The notes beneath the pieces are model-generated. The model was not told where the DNA came from. It was given only the letters and a program-made list of their open reading frames with translations, and ran no database searches. Shown piece after piece: positions 24,742 through 33,125 of a DNA stretch of 64,000 bases. The translations under genes and the position numbers were made by a program. Every line of letters begins with the position of its first letter. Positions within the stretch are counted from its first letter, which is position 1. This stretch comes from JBGPLJ01 sp963826145 (GTDB lineage Bacteria > Pseudomonadota > Gammaproteobacteria > Steroidobacterales > Steroidobacteraceae): NCBI GenBank assembly GCA_963826145.1, contig CAWGVW010000001.1, positions 1,736,001 through 1,800,000 of the forward strand, given 5' to 3'.

Positions 24742-25652
24742 CACCCGGCGAAACCATCGGCTTCATCGGCGTCGGTCGCATGGGCGGCGCGATGGCCCAA
24801 CGTCTGCTCGCCGCCGGACATCCGTTGACGATCTTCGATGCCAGCGATAAAGCCGCGCAAGCCTTGGTCGATGCGGGCGCCAAACGAGCCAATTCGCCCG
24901 CGGCGGTTGCATCCGCGGCCCGGCTGGTTTTCGCGAGCTTGCCGACGCCCGCCGTCGTACTCGACGTTGTTGACGCAACGAATGGCGTCAAGGCGGGGAA
25001 CGCCGTCCGGACATTCGTCGATCTGTCGACCTCCGGTCCGGCGACCGCGGTCCGGATCGCGCGCTCCCTGAGCGAACGGGGCATCGCTACGCTCGATGCG
25101 CCCGTGAGTGGCGGCATCGCCGGGGCAAAGGCCGGTACGCTCGCGATCATGGTTTCGGGCCCGCGCGCTGCGTTCGACGACATCGAACCCGTGTTGAAGC
25201 GGCTCGGTAAACTCTTCTTCGTTGGCGAGGAGCCCGGGCTTGGTCAAACGCTGAAGCTCGCGAACAACCTGATGTCGCAGGCCGCAATCGCCATCACCTC
25301 CGAAGCGCTCGCGATGGGCGTCAAGGCCGGCCTCGATCCAGCTGTCATGCTCGATGTCATCAACGCATCGAGCGGCCGCAATACCGCCTCCGCCGACAAG
25401 TTTCCGAAACACGTGCTCACCCGCGGCTTCGATTTCGGATTTTCCGCGGGACTTGCCTACAAGGACGTGCGCCTGTGCCTCGAGGAGGCAGCGGCGCTCG
25501 GCGTGCCGATGCGCGTGGGCGAGCAGGTGCGGGATCTGCTCGCGGCCGTCAATGAAAAATATGGGCCCGATTCCGACTGCACCGCCGTCGCGCGCATCGT
25601 CGAGGAACGCGCCGGCTGCGAAATCTCCCCGAAACGAGGACCGAAATCATGA
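24738..25652 (+). CDS. 3-hydroxyisobutyrate dehydrogenase-family oxidoreductase
   Basis: A 304-residue NAD(P)-dependent beta-hydroxyacid dehydrogenase. The dinucleotide motif is GFIGVGRMGGAMA near 8-20; the substrate serine region DAPVSGGIAGAKAGTL and the catalytic lysine in KLANNLMSQ are present. Relatives oxidise 3-hydroxyisobutyrate, tartronate semialdehyde or related acids. Four-base overlaps on both sides (ATGA) place it firmly in the operon. The substrate is not identifiable. Confidence 0.88.
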   Translation: MTPGETIGFIGVGRMGGAMAQRLLAAGHPLTIFDASDKAAQALVDAGAKRANSPAAVASAARLVFASLPTPAVVLDVVDATNGVKAGNAVRTFVDLSTSGPATAVRIARSLSERGIATLDAPVSGGIAGAKAGTLAIMVSGPRAAFDDIEPVLKRLGKLFFVGEEPGLGQTLKLANNLMSQAAIAITSEALAMGVKAGLDPAVMLDVINASSGRNTASADKFPKHVLTRGFDFGFSAGLAYKDVRLCLEEAAALGVPMRVGEQVRDLLAAVNEKYGPDSDCTAVARIVEERAGCEISPKRGPKS

Positions 25653-26032
25653 ACAAGGATCTCTATCAGCAGGGACTCGAAATCCGCCGTGCCGTGCTCG
25701 GCAACGACTATGTCGAGAAGTCCCTTGCGAGCGCGGATGCCTTCAGCCGCCCGATACAGGAACTGTCCACGGAGTACTGCTGGGGGCGCGTCTGGAGCCG
25801 GCCGGGCCTGAAGCGCCGCGAGCGGAGCCTCCTCAATCTCGCGATGATCGCGGCGCTCAACCGGCCGCATGAACTGAAGATCCACGTGAAGGGCGCGCTC
25901 ACCAACGGCGTCACGCGTGAAGAGATCTGCGAAGTGTTCCTGCAAGTTGCGATCTACTGCGGCATTCCGGCCGGCATCGATTCCGTGCGCATCGCACGCG
26001 AAGCGTTCGCCGAGCTCGACGCCACCCGCTGA
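25649..26032 (+). CDS. PcaC-like carboxymuconolactone decarboxylase-family protein
   Basis: A 127-residue single-domain protein close in size and pattern to 4-carboxymuconolactone decarboxylase (PcaC) of the beta-ketoadipate pathway. The signature ELKIHVKGALTNGVTREEI followed by EVFLQVAIYCGIPAG is present and there is no CxxC redox pair. Other beta-ketoadipate genes are not nearby, so an analogous reaction on another lactone or beta-keto acid is possible. It starts within the stop of the preceding gene and lies 11 bp before the SnoaL-like gene. Confidence 0.83.
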   Translation: MNKDLYQQGLEIRRAVLGNDYVEKSLASADAFSRPIQELSTEYCWGRVWSRPGLKRRERSLLNLAMIAALNRPHELKIHVKGALTNGVTREEICEVFLQVAIYCGIPAGIDSVRIAREAFAELDATR

Positions 26033-26043
26033 AGGAGTCCACC

Positions 26044-26460
26044 ATGGTCAAAGCCGATAATGACAACGAACGCATCTTCCTCAAGTTCTTCGAAACGCTC
26101 GGTGCGGGCGACCTCGCGAAGATCCGCGAGGAGTTTCACGAGGAAGCCATCTGGCAGGTGCAGGTGAAGGGCATCGCCGGTGCCGGCGAGCACAAGGGCC
26201 GCAAGGGCATCGTCGATGACTTCCTCGCGCCGGTGCGTGGCATGTTCAAGCCGGGCGACCCGAAGGTCATCATGACCTCGATCGCCTCGAAGGGCTCGCT
26301 CGTCATCGGCGAATCGATCGGCCGCGGCACCTTCATGGACGGCCGGCCGTACGAGAACCTTTACGCCTGGGCGGTCGAGATCAAGGACGGCAAAGTCTGG
26401 CGCTTGCGCGAATACATGGACAGCTACTACGTGTCGAAACTTCAGGAGGCGATGAAGTGA
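26044..26460 (+). CDS. SnoaL-like / limonene-epoxide-hydrolase-like protein
   Basis: A 138-residue NTF2-fold protein. FLKFFETLGAGDLAKIREEFHEEAIWQ and the C-terminal ENLYAWAVEIKDGKVWRLR follow the pattern of SnoaL and limonene-1,2-epoxide-hydrolase relatives, though the Asp-Arg-Asp triad of the hydrolase cannot be confirmed by eye. It is the second NTF2-fold protein in the cluster and shares little with the one at 20416. AAGGAGT precedes the ATG; the next gene overlaps by four bases. Confidence 0.78.
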   Translation: MVKADNDNERIFLKFFETLGAGDLAKIREEFHEEAIWQVQVKGIAGAGEHKGRKGIVDDFLAPVRGMFKPGDPKVIMTSIASKGSLVIGESIGRGTFMDGRPYENLYAWAVEIKDGKVWRLREYMDSYYVSKLQEAMK

Positions 26461-27626
26461 AGAAGAAGAATCCGAAGCCCGCGGGCGGCATGGACGCGAA
26501 GCGGCTCGCCGAAATCCTGCGCGTGATGCGCGAGGACATCGTGAAGGACAAATACCACGGCGGCGTGATCGCCATTGGCCGCCACGGCAAGCTCGTGTTT
26601 CACGAAGCGCTCGGCCACTCGGCTCCCGACCGCAAGCGCCCTGTGAAGAAGGATTCCGTCTTCAGCCTGTTCTCGGTCACGAAAGCGCTGACGGTCGTAC
26701 TCGTGCTGAAGGCGATCGAGCGCGGCCAGTTCGACCTCACCACGCGCATCTCGGACCTCGTGCCACAGTTCTCCGGTCACGGGCGCGAGAAGATCGAGAT
26801 CCATCACCTGCTGACGCACTCCTCGGGCCTCCCGAGCGTGTATTCGCCGCGCGAGGGCATGTACATCGACGTGCTCGACGAGGTGATCGCGGAGATCTGC
26901 AAGAACATCGTCCCGCAGGATCCGCCCGGCCAGTTCGTGCGCTACGCCCCGATCTGTCACCACGCGCTCATGGGCGATGCCCTGCGCCGCACCGACCCGA
27001 AGAAGCGCTCTTTCCGCGAAATCTGCGAACAGGAGCTCTTGAAGCCCCTCGGCATGAAGGACACCGCGATCGGCCTGCGCAAGGACCTGAGGAAGCGCCA
27101 CCTCGTGCCGCACTTCCACGGCAATTCGCCGACGCAGCATCTCGGCCACAGCAATCTCGGGATCAACGGCGCGTTTGAGGAAGAGTTCGCCGAGATGCCG
27201 TGGGTCGGCGCGGTCTCGACCGCAGCCGACATGTATCGCTTCGCCGAGATGTTGAGGCGCGAGGGAGAACTCGACGGGGCGCGCATCCTCTCGCCCACGA
27301 TTGTGCGACGCGCGCATCGGTGCTGGACCGGCGACAAGCCGAACGAGCTCTACCGCAAGATCTTCGAGAATCGCGGCTGGGAAGTGCTGCCCGCCTACAT
27401 CGGCCTCGGCTTTTCGCTGCGAGGCGATCGAATGGGTCATGCGCTTTTCGGAACGCTGACTTCACCCGAGACCTTCGGCAATCACGGCGCGGGCACGACG
27501 CTCTTCTGGGTCGATCCCGAACTCGACATGACATTCGTCGGGCTCGCGACCGGCGTCATGAACTCGGACGCCAATATCGAGCGCTGGCAGCGCCTGTCCG
27601 ACATTGCGGTCACCGCGGCGACCTGA
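26457..27626 (+). CDS. Class C beta-lactamase-fold serine hydrolase (esterase-like)
   Basis: A 389-residue penicillin-binding-fold enzyme. The nucleophile motif SVTK (SxxK) is near residue 78, the family HHLLTHSSGLPS follows, and the third motif is represented by HGAG near 342; a candidate tyrosine lies in VRYAPICHH. No signal peptide is seen, so it is probably a cytoplasmic EstB-like esterase or lactonase rather than a drug-resistance enzyme. The start is GTG overlapping the previous stop; the GMC gene begins immediately after its stop. Confidence 0.85.
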   Translation: MKKKNPKPAGGMDAKRLAEILRVMREDIVKDKYHGGVIAIGRHGKLVFHEALGHSAPDRKRPVKKDSVFSLFSVTKALTVVLVLKAIERGQFDLTTRISDLVPQFSGHGREKIEIHHLLTHSSGLPSVYSPREGMYIDVLDEVIAEICKNIVPQDPPGQFVRYAPICHHALMGDALRRTDPKKRSFREICEQELLKPLGMKDTAIGLRKDLRKRHLVPHFHGNSPTQHLGHSNLGINGAFEEEFAEMPWVGAVSTAADMYRFAEMLRREGELDGARILSPTIVRRAHRCWTGDKPNELYRKIFENRGWEVLPAYIGLGFSLRGDRMGHALFGTLTSPETFGNHGAGTTLFWVDPELDMTFVGLATGVMNSDANIERWQRLSDIAVTAAT

Positions 27627-29252
27627 ATGAGCGAGAACTTCGACTTCGTCATTGTCGGCGCGGGCACCGCGGGTTGCGTGCTCGCGGCGCGACTCTCCGA
27701 AGACCGGAACAACTCGGTTTGCCTCATCGAGGCTGGCGGTGAGGACTCGCACCTCTTCATTCAAGTGCCGGCCTTTGTTGCGGCGGCAATCGGGCGGCCG
27801 CACCTCAACTGGCGCTTTCTCACAGCTCCTCAGGCCCAACTCAACAACCGCCGGATTCCGGTGCCGCGCGGTCGCGTTTTGGGCGGCTCGGGCTCGATTA
27901 ACGGCATGGTGTATTTTCGCGGGAATCCCAGGGACTTCGACGACTGGGCCGCGATGGGCAATCGCGGCTGGAGCTATCGTGAGGTGCTGCCCTACTTTAT
28001 CCGCTCGGAAGCGAACGCGGCGTTCGGCGATTCACCGCTTCATGGCAAGGATGGACCGATCAAGGTCGCGCACATTGCGAAGCCGAACCCGATGGTCGCG
28101 GCATTCATGGAGGCGATGCGCTCGCTCGGCTTCAAGCGCAATGACGATTTCAACGGCAGCGATACCGAAGGCTATGGCCCGCGCCAGGGGACAATTCGCA
28201 ATGGGCGGCGTGACTCCACGGCTGTCGCGTTCCTGCGCCCTGCCCGCTCCCGCGCAAACCTGCGAGTCCTCACGAACGCTCTCGTGACGCGCGTCGCGAT
28301 CGAGAACGGCCGGGCAATCGGTGTCGACGTCGAAATCGAAGGAGAAAAGCGCAGGCTCACGGCGAAGCACGAAGTCATCGTTTGCGCGGGTGCTGTGCAA
28401 TCGCCGCAGGTGCTGATGCTCTCCGGCATCGGCGATGGGGATCAGCTGCGCGCGCTCGGCATCCCGGTGACTCATCACCTGCCAGGCGTCGGCGCAAACT
28501 ATCACGACCATCTCGCAGCGGGCGTCGTGATGGAAATGAAGAACAGCGAGTCGTATGGAATTTCGCTCCGCGCCACGCCACGCAACGCCTGGCACCTTGT
28601 GGAATACGCCTTTGCGCGCCGCGGCCCGCTCGCAAGCAACGTCTTCGAAGCGAACGCCTTCCTCAAATCGACGCCGGACCTCGACCGACCGGACCTGCAG
28701 ATCGTATTCCAGCCCGCGCGTCGCAACCGCAACACGTTTCCGTTTCCACTCGGTCACGGCTTCGCGCTGAGTGTCGTGCACGTCTACCCGAAGAGCCGGG
28801 GGAGCATCACGCTCGCGAATGCCGATCCGCGCACGCCGCCCACGATCAATCCGAATCTGCTCGGCGACCCGGGCGATCTTGGGCCGACGCTCGAGGGCCT
28901 GAGAATTTCGCGACAGATCATTGCAGCGCCGGCTTTCGCCCGCTATCGGGCGGTTGAAGTACAACCGGGCCCGACTGCACTCGATGACGCCGCGCTCGCC
29001 GAGCACGTCCGACAGACCTCTTACACCGTGCATCACCCGGTGAGCAGCTGTCGCATGGGCACCGATGACGGCGCGGTCGTCGATCCCGAACTGCGCGTCC
29101 GCGGAATCGCGGCCTTAAGGGTCGCGGACGCTTCGATCTTTCCGCGCATCGTTGGCGGCAATACCAATGCCGGCGTCGTGATGGTCGCGGAGAAATGCGC
29201 AGACCTCGTGCTCGGCCGACCCGCGCCGACGCCAGGTACCGGGATTGGATAA
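27627..29252 (+). CDS. GMC-family FAD alcohol dehydrogenase/oxidase
   Basis: A 541-residue flavoprotein of the choline-dehydrogenase type. The FAD site is FVIVGAGTAGCVLAARLSED; the GMC signature PRGRVLGGSGSINGMVYFRG and the C-terminal catalytic HHPVSSCRMG with NTNAGVVMVAEK are present. Relatives oxidise aliphatic, aromatic or polyether alcohols and may pass electrons to cytochrome c. The last five codons and stop lie inside the left arm of a 33-bp inverted repeat, so the C-terminal TGIG may come from that element. It starts directly after the preceding stop codon. Confidence 0.9.
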   Translation: MSENFDFVIVGAGTAGCVLAARLSEDRNNSVCLIEAGGEDSHLFIQVPAFVAAAIGRPHLNWRFLTAPQAQLNNRRIPVPRGRVLGGSGSINGMVYFRGNPRDFDDWAAMGNRGWSYREVLPYFIRSEANAAFGDSPLHGKDGPIKVAHIAKPNPMVAAFMEAMRSLGFKRNDDFNGSDTEGYGPRQGTIRNGRRDSTAVAFLRPARSRANLRVLTNALVTRVAIENGRAIGVDVEIEGEKRRLTAKHEVIVCAGAVQSPQVLMLSGIGDGDQLRALGIPVTHHLPGVGANYHDHLAAGVVMEMKNSESYGISLRATPRNAWHLVEYAFARRGPLASNVFEANAFLKSTPDLDRPDLQIVFQPARRNRNTFPFPLGHGFALSVVHVYPKSRGSITLANADPRTPPTINPNLLGDPGDLGPTLEGLRISRQIIAAPAFARYRAVEVQPGPTALDDAALAEHVRQTSYTVHHPVSSCRMGTDDGAVVDPELRVRGIAALRVADASIFPRIVGGNTNAGVVMVAEKCADLVLGRPAPTPGTGIG

Positions 29253-29331
29253 CTGGGGATTTGCCCGCGTGCTTAACAAGACGATAGGTTGTAGTACTGG
29301 GCAAATCCCCAGTTATCCAATCCCGGTACCT
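29234..29331. repeat. Perfect 33-bp inverted repeat with 32-base loop
   Basis: Left arm 29234-29266 and right arm 29299-29331 are exact reverse complements (arm begins AGGTACCGGGATTGGATAAC). The left arm contains the GMC stop codon; the right arm ends 13 bases before the next ATG. No T-run follows, so it is not a simple intrinsic terminator. In RNA it would form a long hairpin inside the operon. Confidence 0.95.
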
Positions 29332-29344
29332 CAGGGGGGCAACA

Positions 29345-30223
29345 ATGGCTAAGGAACACATCCGGCACTGGCAGATCGGCGATGTAAAGATCGCCCGCAT
29401 CGTCGAGGTAAACAACTGGGAAGACGACATCGCGATGCTGCTGCCCGACGGCAAGGCGGAGTATGTGCAGAAGTTCCCCTGGCTTCTGCCCCATTTCGCG
29501 ACGCCCGCCGGCAAGATGCTGATTTCCTTCCAGTGCTTTGTTCTCAGCTCGCGCGACAAGCGCGTGATGATCGACACCTGCATCGGCGCGGACCGCGAAC
29601 GCGAGTTTCCGGTCTTCTGCAACATGCAGACGACCTTCCTCAAGGATCTGGCGGACGCCGGCTTCCCGCCATCGACCATCAACACGGTCATGTGCACGCA
29701 TCTGCACTTCGACCACGTCGGCTGGAACACGCAGAAGGTGAACGGCAAGTGGGTTCCAACCTTCCCGCAGGCGCGTTACCTCTTCGGCAAGGGTGAGTAC
29801 GATCACTGGCAGCAGCTTCGGGAAACCGGCGGCTACCACAACGTCGCGCACCTCGAGGACTCGATCGACCCGGTCGTCAAGGCGGGGCTCGTCGACTTCA
29901 TCGGCACCGAACATCGCATTACTGATGAAGTGTGGCTCGAGCCGACGCCGGGCCACACGCCTGGCCATGTCAGCGTTCACATCCGCTCGAAGGGTCAGGA
30001 AGCGGTGATCACGGGCGACATGATGCATCACCCGATCCAGCTCGCAGCTCCCGAGATCCACGGCAACTTCGACATGGACAAGGCCGTCGGGGCGAAGACC
30101 CGGCTCGACTTCGTCAACAAGTACACGGACCGGAACGTGCTCATCATCGGCAGTCACTTCTGCGATCCCACCTCGGGCTGGATCGTGCGCGACGGCGCCG
30201 CGTGGAAACTTAAGGCGAGCTAG
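29345..30223 (+). CDS. Metallo-beta-lactamase-fold hydrolase
   Basis: A 292-residue MBL-fold protein distinct from the one at 23950. It has the zinc motif THLHFDHVGWN, a later His in PTPGHTPGHVS, Asp in ITGDMMHHP and a final His in IIGSHFCDP. Relatives include lactonases, organophosphate hydrolases and esterases of the quorum-quenching type. The ribosome site is the G-rich run at 29333-29339. It lies just right of the 33-bp palindrome, 92 bp after the GMC gene, the only large gap in the operon. Confidence 0.85.
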   Translation: MAKEHIRHWQIGDVKIARIVEVNNWEDDIAMLLPDGKAEYVQKFPWLLPHFATPAGKMLISFQCFVLSSRDKRVMIDTCIGADREREFPVFCNMQTTFLKDLADAGFPPSTINTVMCTHLHFDHVGWNTQKVNGKWVPTFPQARYLFGKGEYDHWQQLRETGGYHNVAHLEDSIDPVVKAGLVDFIGTEHRITDEVWLEPTPGHTPGHVSVHIRSKGQEAVITGDMMHHPIQLAAPEIHGNFDMDKAVGAKTRLDFVNKYTDRNVLIIGSHFCDPTSGWIVRDGAAWKLKAS

Positions 30224-30234
30224 CGGAGCGGCTC

Positions 30235-30999
30235 ATGGCTGTTGCATTCGATCTCGGCGATCAGGCGGTTCTCATCACGGGCGCAGGGCGCGGGCTCGGC
30301 AAATCGATGGCCGAGGTGCTCGCGGGCTGCGGAGCGACCGTCGGTCTCATCGACGTCGACGGCGAGAACTGCAAGGCTGCCGCCGCCGCGATTCGCGAGC
30401 GCGGCGGCAAAGCGCATGCCTACGTCGCGGACGTCTCGAACCGCATCGCCTTCGCGAATGCGGCCGCGAAATTCGCAGGCGAACTCGGCCGCATCGATGC
30501 GGTGATCAACAACGCCATGCTGCTGCGCTATGAGCCCATCGAAAAGGTGAGCGACGAGGTGCTCGATCGCATGCTCGCGATCGGCATCAAGGGTTCTGTC
30601 TGGGGCGCGCAGCTGCTACTCGCGCACATGGATCCCGAGCGCGGCGGCTCGATCATCAATCTCGCTTCGCCCGTCGCGGAGCGCGGCTTTCCGAATACGG
30701 CGGTCTATAGCCTCGTGAAGGGTGCGATCGTCACCCTCACCAAGACGCTCGCTGCCGAACTCGGTCCCCGCAAGGTGCGCGTCAACGCGGTCGCGCCCGG
30801 GTCGGTGCCGACGCCCGGTGCGATGGGACTCAACGATCGTGCGGAATACGAGCGGCGCGCACGCACGATTCCGCTACGGCGGCTTGGACGCGAGGAAGAC
30901 AACGCGGCAGCTGTCGCGTTCCTCCTGAGCCCGGAAGCGTCGTTCATCAATGGCGAGATCCTGCACGTCGACGGCGGCATCGCAGCCGCGCAAGGCTAG
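30235..30999 (+). CDS. Short-chain dehydrogenase/reductase (first copy)
   Basis: A 254-residue SDR with cofactor motif TGAGRGLG near 15-22, the Asp38 region LIDVDG suggesting NAD preference, NNA near 91, catalytic Ser in INLASPVAERG, and YSLVK as the YxxxK pair. The end GEILHVDGG is typical. It probably oxidises a secondary alcohol or reduces a ketone of the cluster's substrate. Gaps are 11 bp to the metallo-hydrolase and 2 bp to the P450. Confidence 0.9.
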   Translation: MAVAFDLGDQAVLITGAGRGLGKSMAEVLAGCGATVGLIDVDGENCKAAAAAIRERGGKAHAYVADVSNRIAFANAAAKFAGELGRIDAVINNAMLLRYEPIEKVSDEVLDRMLAIGIKGSVWGAQLLLAHMDPERGGSIINLASPVAERGFPNTAVYSLVKGAIVTLTKTLAAELGPRKVRVNAVAPGSVPTPGAMGLNDRAEYERRARTIPLRRLGREEDNAAAVAFLLSPEASFINGEILHVDGGIAAAQG

Positions 31000-31001
31000 C
31001 C

Positions 31002-32183
31002 ATGGTAGACGCGACACCTGTATTGAACGACGACATCTTCAGCCGCGAGGCCGTGCGCAATGCCCGCGCCGTCGACGACGCGTTGCGCGAACTCGCTCCG
31101 GTCGTGAAGCTCGGGCGCGAGAACATCACGATGGTGGCGCGGCACGCGCATGTGACGGAAGGCTTGCGGGACTGGCAGGCGTTTTCGTCGCGCTCCAGGC
31201 CCTGGCACGATCCGAACTCCGTGCGCCCGGAGATCCTCCTGGTGGACGATCCGCCGCGGCACACCGAGGTGCGGCCGGTCATTGCCTCCGCACTTTCGCC
31301 CAAGGCCCTCTCGAAGATGGCGACGGACTTCAACGCGGACGCAGATGCCCTCGTGCGCGATATCGCTCGACACAGCGGCGAGACGATCGACGTCGTTGAT
31401 AAGATTTCACGCCCCTTCGTCTACAAAGTGCTGCCGGACCTGCTTGGCTTGCCGCAGGAAGGCCGCGAGAACATGACCGCCTTTGGCCACATGGTCTGGG
31501 CGACACTCGGGCCGCAGAACGAACTCTTTGCCGAAGCCATGGAGAACGTCGGGCCGGTTATCGCCTGGGTCGATGAGTGCTGCAATCGCAAGAACCTGGA
31601 GCCGGAAAGACTCGGCATGCAGATGTTCCTCGCTGCCGATCGCGGAGAGATCACCGAGGACGAGGCGAAGCTCCTCGTCGGGATCCTCCTCTCCGCCGCC
31701 GCCGACACCACGGTCATGACGCTCTCGACCGCAATGCGCGCCTTCAGCCTCTTTCCGGAGCAGTACGCGGCTCTCCGGGAACAACCCTCACTGCTGCGCA
31801 GCGCCTTCGAGGAGAGTCTGCGTTGGGACTCACCGTCGCGGATGGCAGGCCGCATCGCAACACGCGATGTGCAAATCGAAGGCTTCGTGATACCGAAAGG
31901 CGAGCGCTGTGGCCTCATGTTCGCCGCCGCCAACCGCGATCCGCGCAAGTGGCCGGACCCCGACCGCTTCGACATCCGCCGGGACCTGCGAGGCAGCGTC
32001 GGCTGGGGCTACGGCGTGCATGCTTGCGTCGGGCGCGTGCTCGCGTTGCTCGAAGCCGATGCGCTCCTCGGGGCGCTCATCAAGTACATCGATCGATTAG
32101 AACCCGCGGGCGAGCCGGAGCCGTGGATGACCACCATCGGACACGGCCCGGCGTCGCTCCCCCTCAAGATCCACGCAGCATGA
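31002..32183 (+). CDS. Cytochrome P450 monooxygenase
   Basis: A 393-residue soluble bacterial P450. The heme loop is GWGYGVHACVGR with the Cys ligand; the K-helix EESLR (ExxR) and the I-helix LLSAAADTT (consensus AGxDTT) are present. P450s insert oxygen into unactivated C-H bonds or cleave ethers; soluble ones need a ferredoxin and reductase, neither of which is in this window. It sits between two SDR genes, a common pairing in which hydroxylation is followed by oxidation to a ketone. Confidence 0.93.
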   Translation: MVDATPVLNDDIFSREAVRNARAVDDALRELAPVVKLGRENITMVARHAHVTEGLRDWQAFSSRSRPWHDPNSVRPEILLVDDPPRHTEVRPVIASALSPKALSKMATDFNADADALVRDIARHSGETIDVVDKISRPFVYKVLPDLLGLPQEGRENMTAFGHMVWATLGPQNELFAEAMENVGPVIAWVDECCNRKNLEPERLGMQMFLAADRGEITEDEAKLLVGILLSAAADTTVMTLSTAMRAFSLFPEQYAALREQPSLLRSAFEESLRWDSPSRMAGRIATRDVQIEGFVIPKGERCGLMFAAANRDPRKWPDPDRFDIRRDLRGSVGWGYGVHACVGRVLALLEADALLGALIKYIDRLEPAGEPEPWMTTIGHGPASLPLKIHAA

Positions 32184-32193
32184 GGAAACGGAC

Positions 32194-32964
32194 ATGGCAA
32201 ATGATGCACTCGACTTCCAGGGCCGCACGGCGCTCGTGGTCGGCGGCACCACCGGCATCGGACGCGCGACGGCGCTGCGCTTCGCGGCCGCAGGCGCGAA
32301 TGTCATGGTCGCCGGACTTGGCAAGGACGACGGCAACTCCGTAGTCGCCGACATTCGAAAGACACACCGTGTCGACGCGGACTTCCTGGAAGCCGACGTG
32401 CGTAAGGAAGCGGACGTACAGGCCGTGGTGGCGCGTGCGGTCGCGCGTTTCGGTCGCATCCACGCGGCCGTGAACAATGCCGGCACCGAGGGCCGTTTCG
32501 GTCCGGTTCACGAAATGACCGCGGAGGATTTCGATCGCCTGATCGGCATCAACCTGCGCGGCGTCTGGCTCGGCATGAAATACGAGATTGCACACATGCT
32601 TGCCAGCGGCGGGGGCGCGATCGTCAATACCTCCTCGATGGCGGGTGTCGAGGGACTCGCCAACGTCGCAATCTACGCGGCGAGTAAGCACGGCGTCATC
32701 GGCCTCACCAAGTCCGCAGCGCTGGAACTCGCTCGCTCCGGCATCCGGGTGAATGCGGTCGCGCCGGGCGCGGTCGATACGGGTCTCCTCGCGCGCATGA
32801 TCGCCGGCAAGATCGACGTCTCGGTCATCGCGAACAACACGCCCATGGGCCGCATCTCGCAGCCCAGCGAGATCGCCGAAGGCATCGTGTGGCTCTGCTC
32901 CGATGCGTCGTCCTACGTGACCGGTCATACCTTGGTCATCGACGGCGGCACGACCATCGGCTAG
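32194..32964 (+). CDS. Short-chain dehydrogenase/reductase (second copy)
   Basis: A 256-residue SDR with GGTTGIG as the cofactor motif, NNAG near 93, catalytic Ser in NTSSMAGVEG and YAASK. The ending YVTGHTLVIDGGTTIG is typical of the FabG-like branch. It is the last gene of the plus-strand arm of the catabolic cluster, 10 bp after the P450, and is clearly different in sequence from the SDR at 30235. Confidence 0.9.
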   Translation: MANDALDFQGRTALVVGGTTGIGRATALRFAAAGANVMVAGLGKDDGNSVVADIRKTHRVDADFLEADVRKEADVQAVVARAVARFGRIHAAVNNAGTEGRFGPVHEMTAEDFDRLIGINLRGVWLGMKYEIAHMLASGGGAIVNTSSMAGVEGLANVAIYAASKHGVIGLTKSAALELARSGIRVNAVAPGAVDTGLLARMIAGKIDVSVIANNTPMGRISQPSEIAEGIVWLCSDASSYVTGHTLVIDGGTTIG

Positions 32965-33005
32965 AGTGCGCCGCATTCCCCTTTCGGCACCGACGCGAGG
33001 ATTCC

Positions 33006-33113
33006 ATGGGTAAAGGTGATCGCCGCAGCCGCCGCGGCAAGATCTGGGCAGGTACATACGGCGCACGCCGTCCGGGCAAGAAGAAGGCGAAGAAGAAAGG
33101 CAGCAAGCGCTGA
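33006..33113 (+). CDS. Small ribosomal subunit protein bTHX
   Basis: A 35-residue, very basic peptide: MGKGDRRSRRGKIWAGTYG followed by RRPGKKKAKKKGSKR. The GKGDRRSRRGK(I)WAGTYG pattern is the signature of the bTHX/Thx ribosomal peptide that sits at the top of the 30S head in Thermus and occurs in many proteobacteria. It lies 41 bp after the second SDR gene and 12 bp before the proline-rich gene and marks the return to core genes. Confidence 0.9.
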   Translation: MGKGDRRSRRGKIWAGTYGARRPGKKKAKKKGSKR

Positions 33114-33125
33114 GGCCCGACCGTC

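Noticed and set aside
26457..27626. Antibiotic-resistance beta-lactamase
   Set aside because: The protein has the fold motifs but no signal peptide and lies in a catabolic operon; an esterase-type role is more likely.
29234..29331. 33-bp palindrome as an intrinsic terminator
   Set aside because: No T-run follows the right arm on either strand, and the downstream gene is in the same operon direction.
32965..33005. Right-hand attachment site matching the tRNA-Glu 3' end
   Set aside because: No copy of the T-arm or acceptor sequence is visible there, and no integrase is present.
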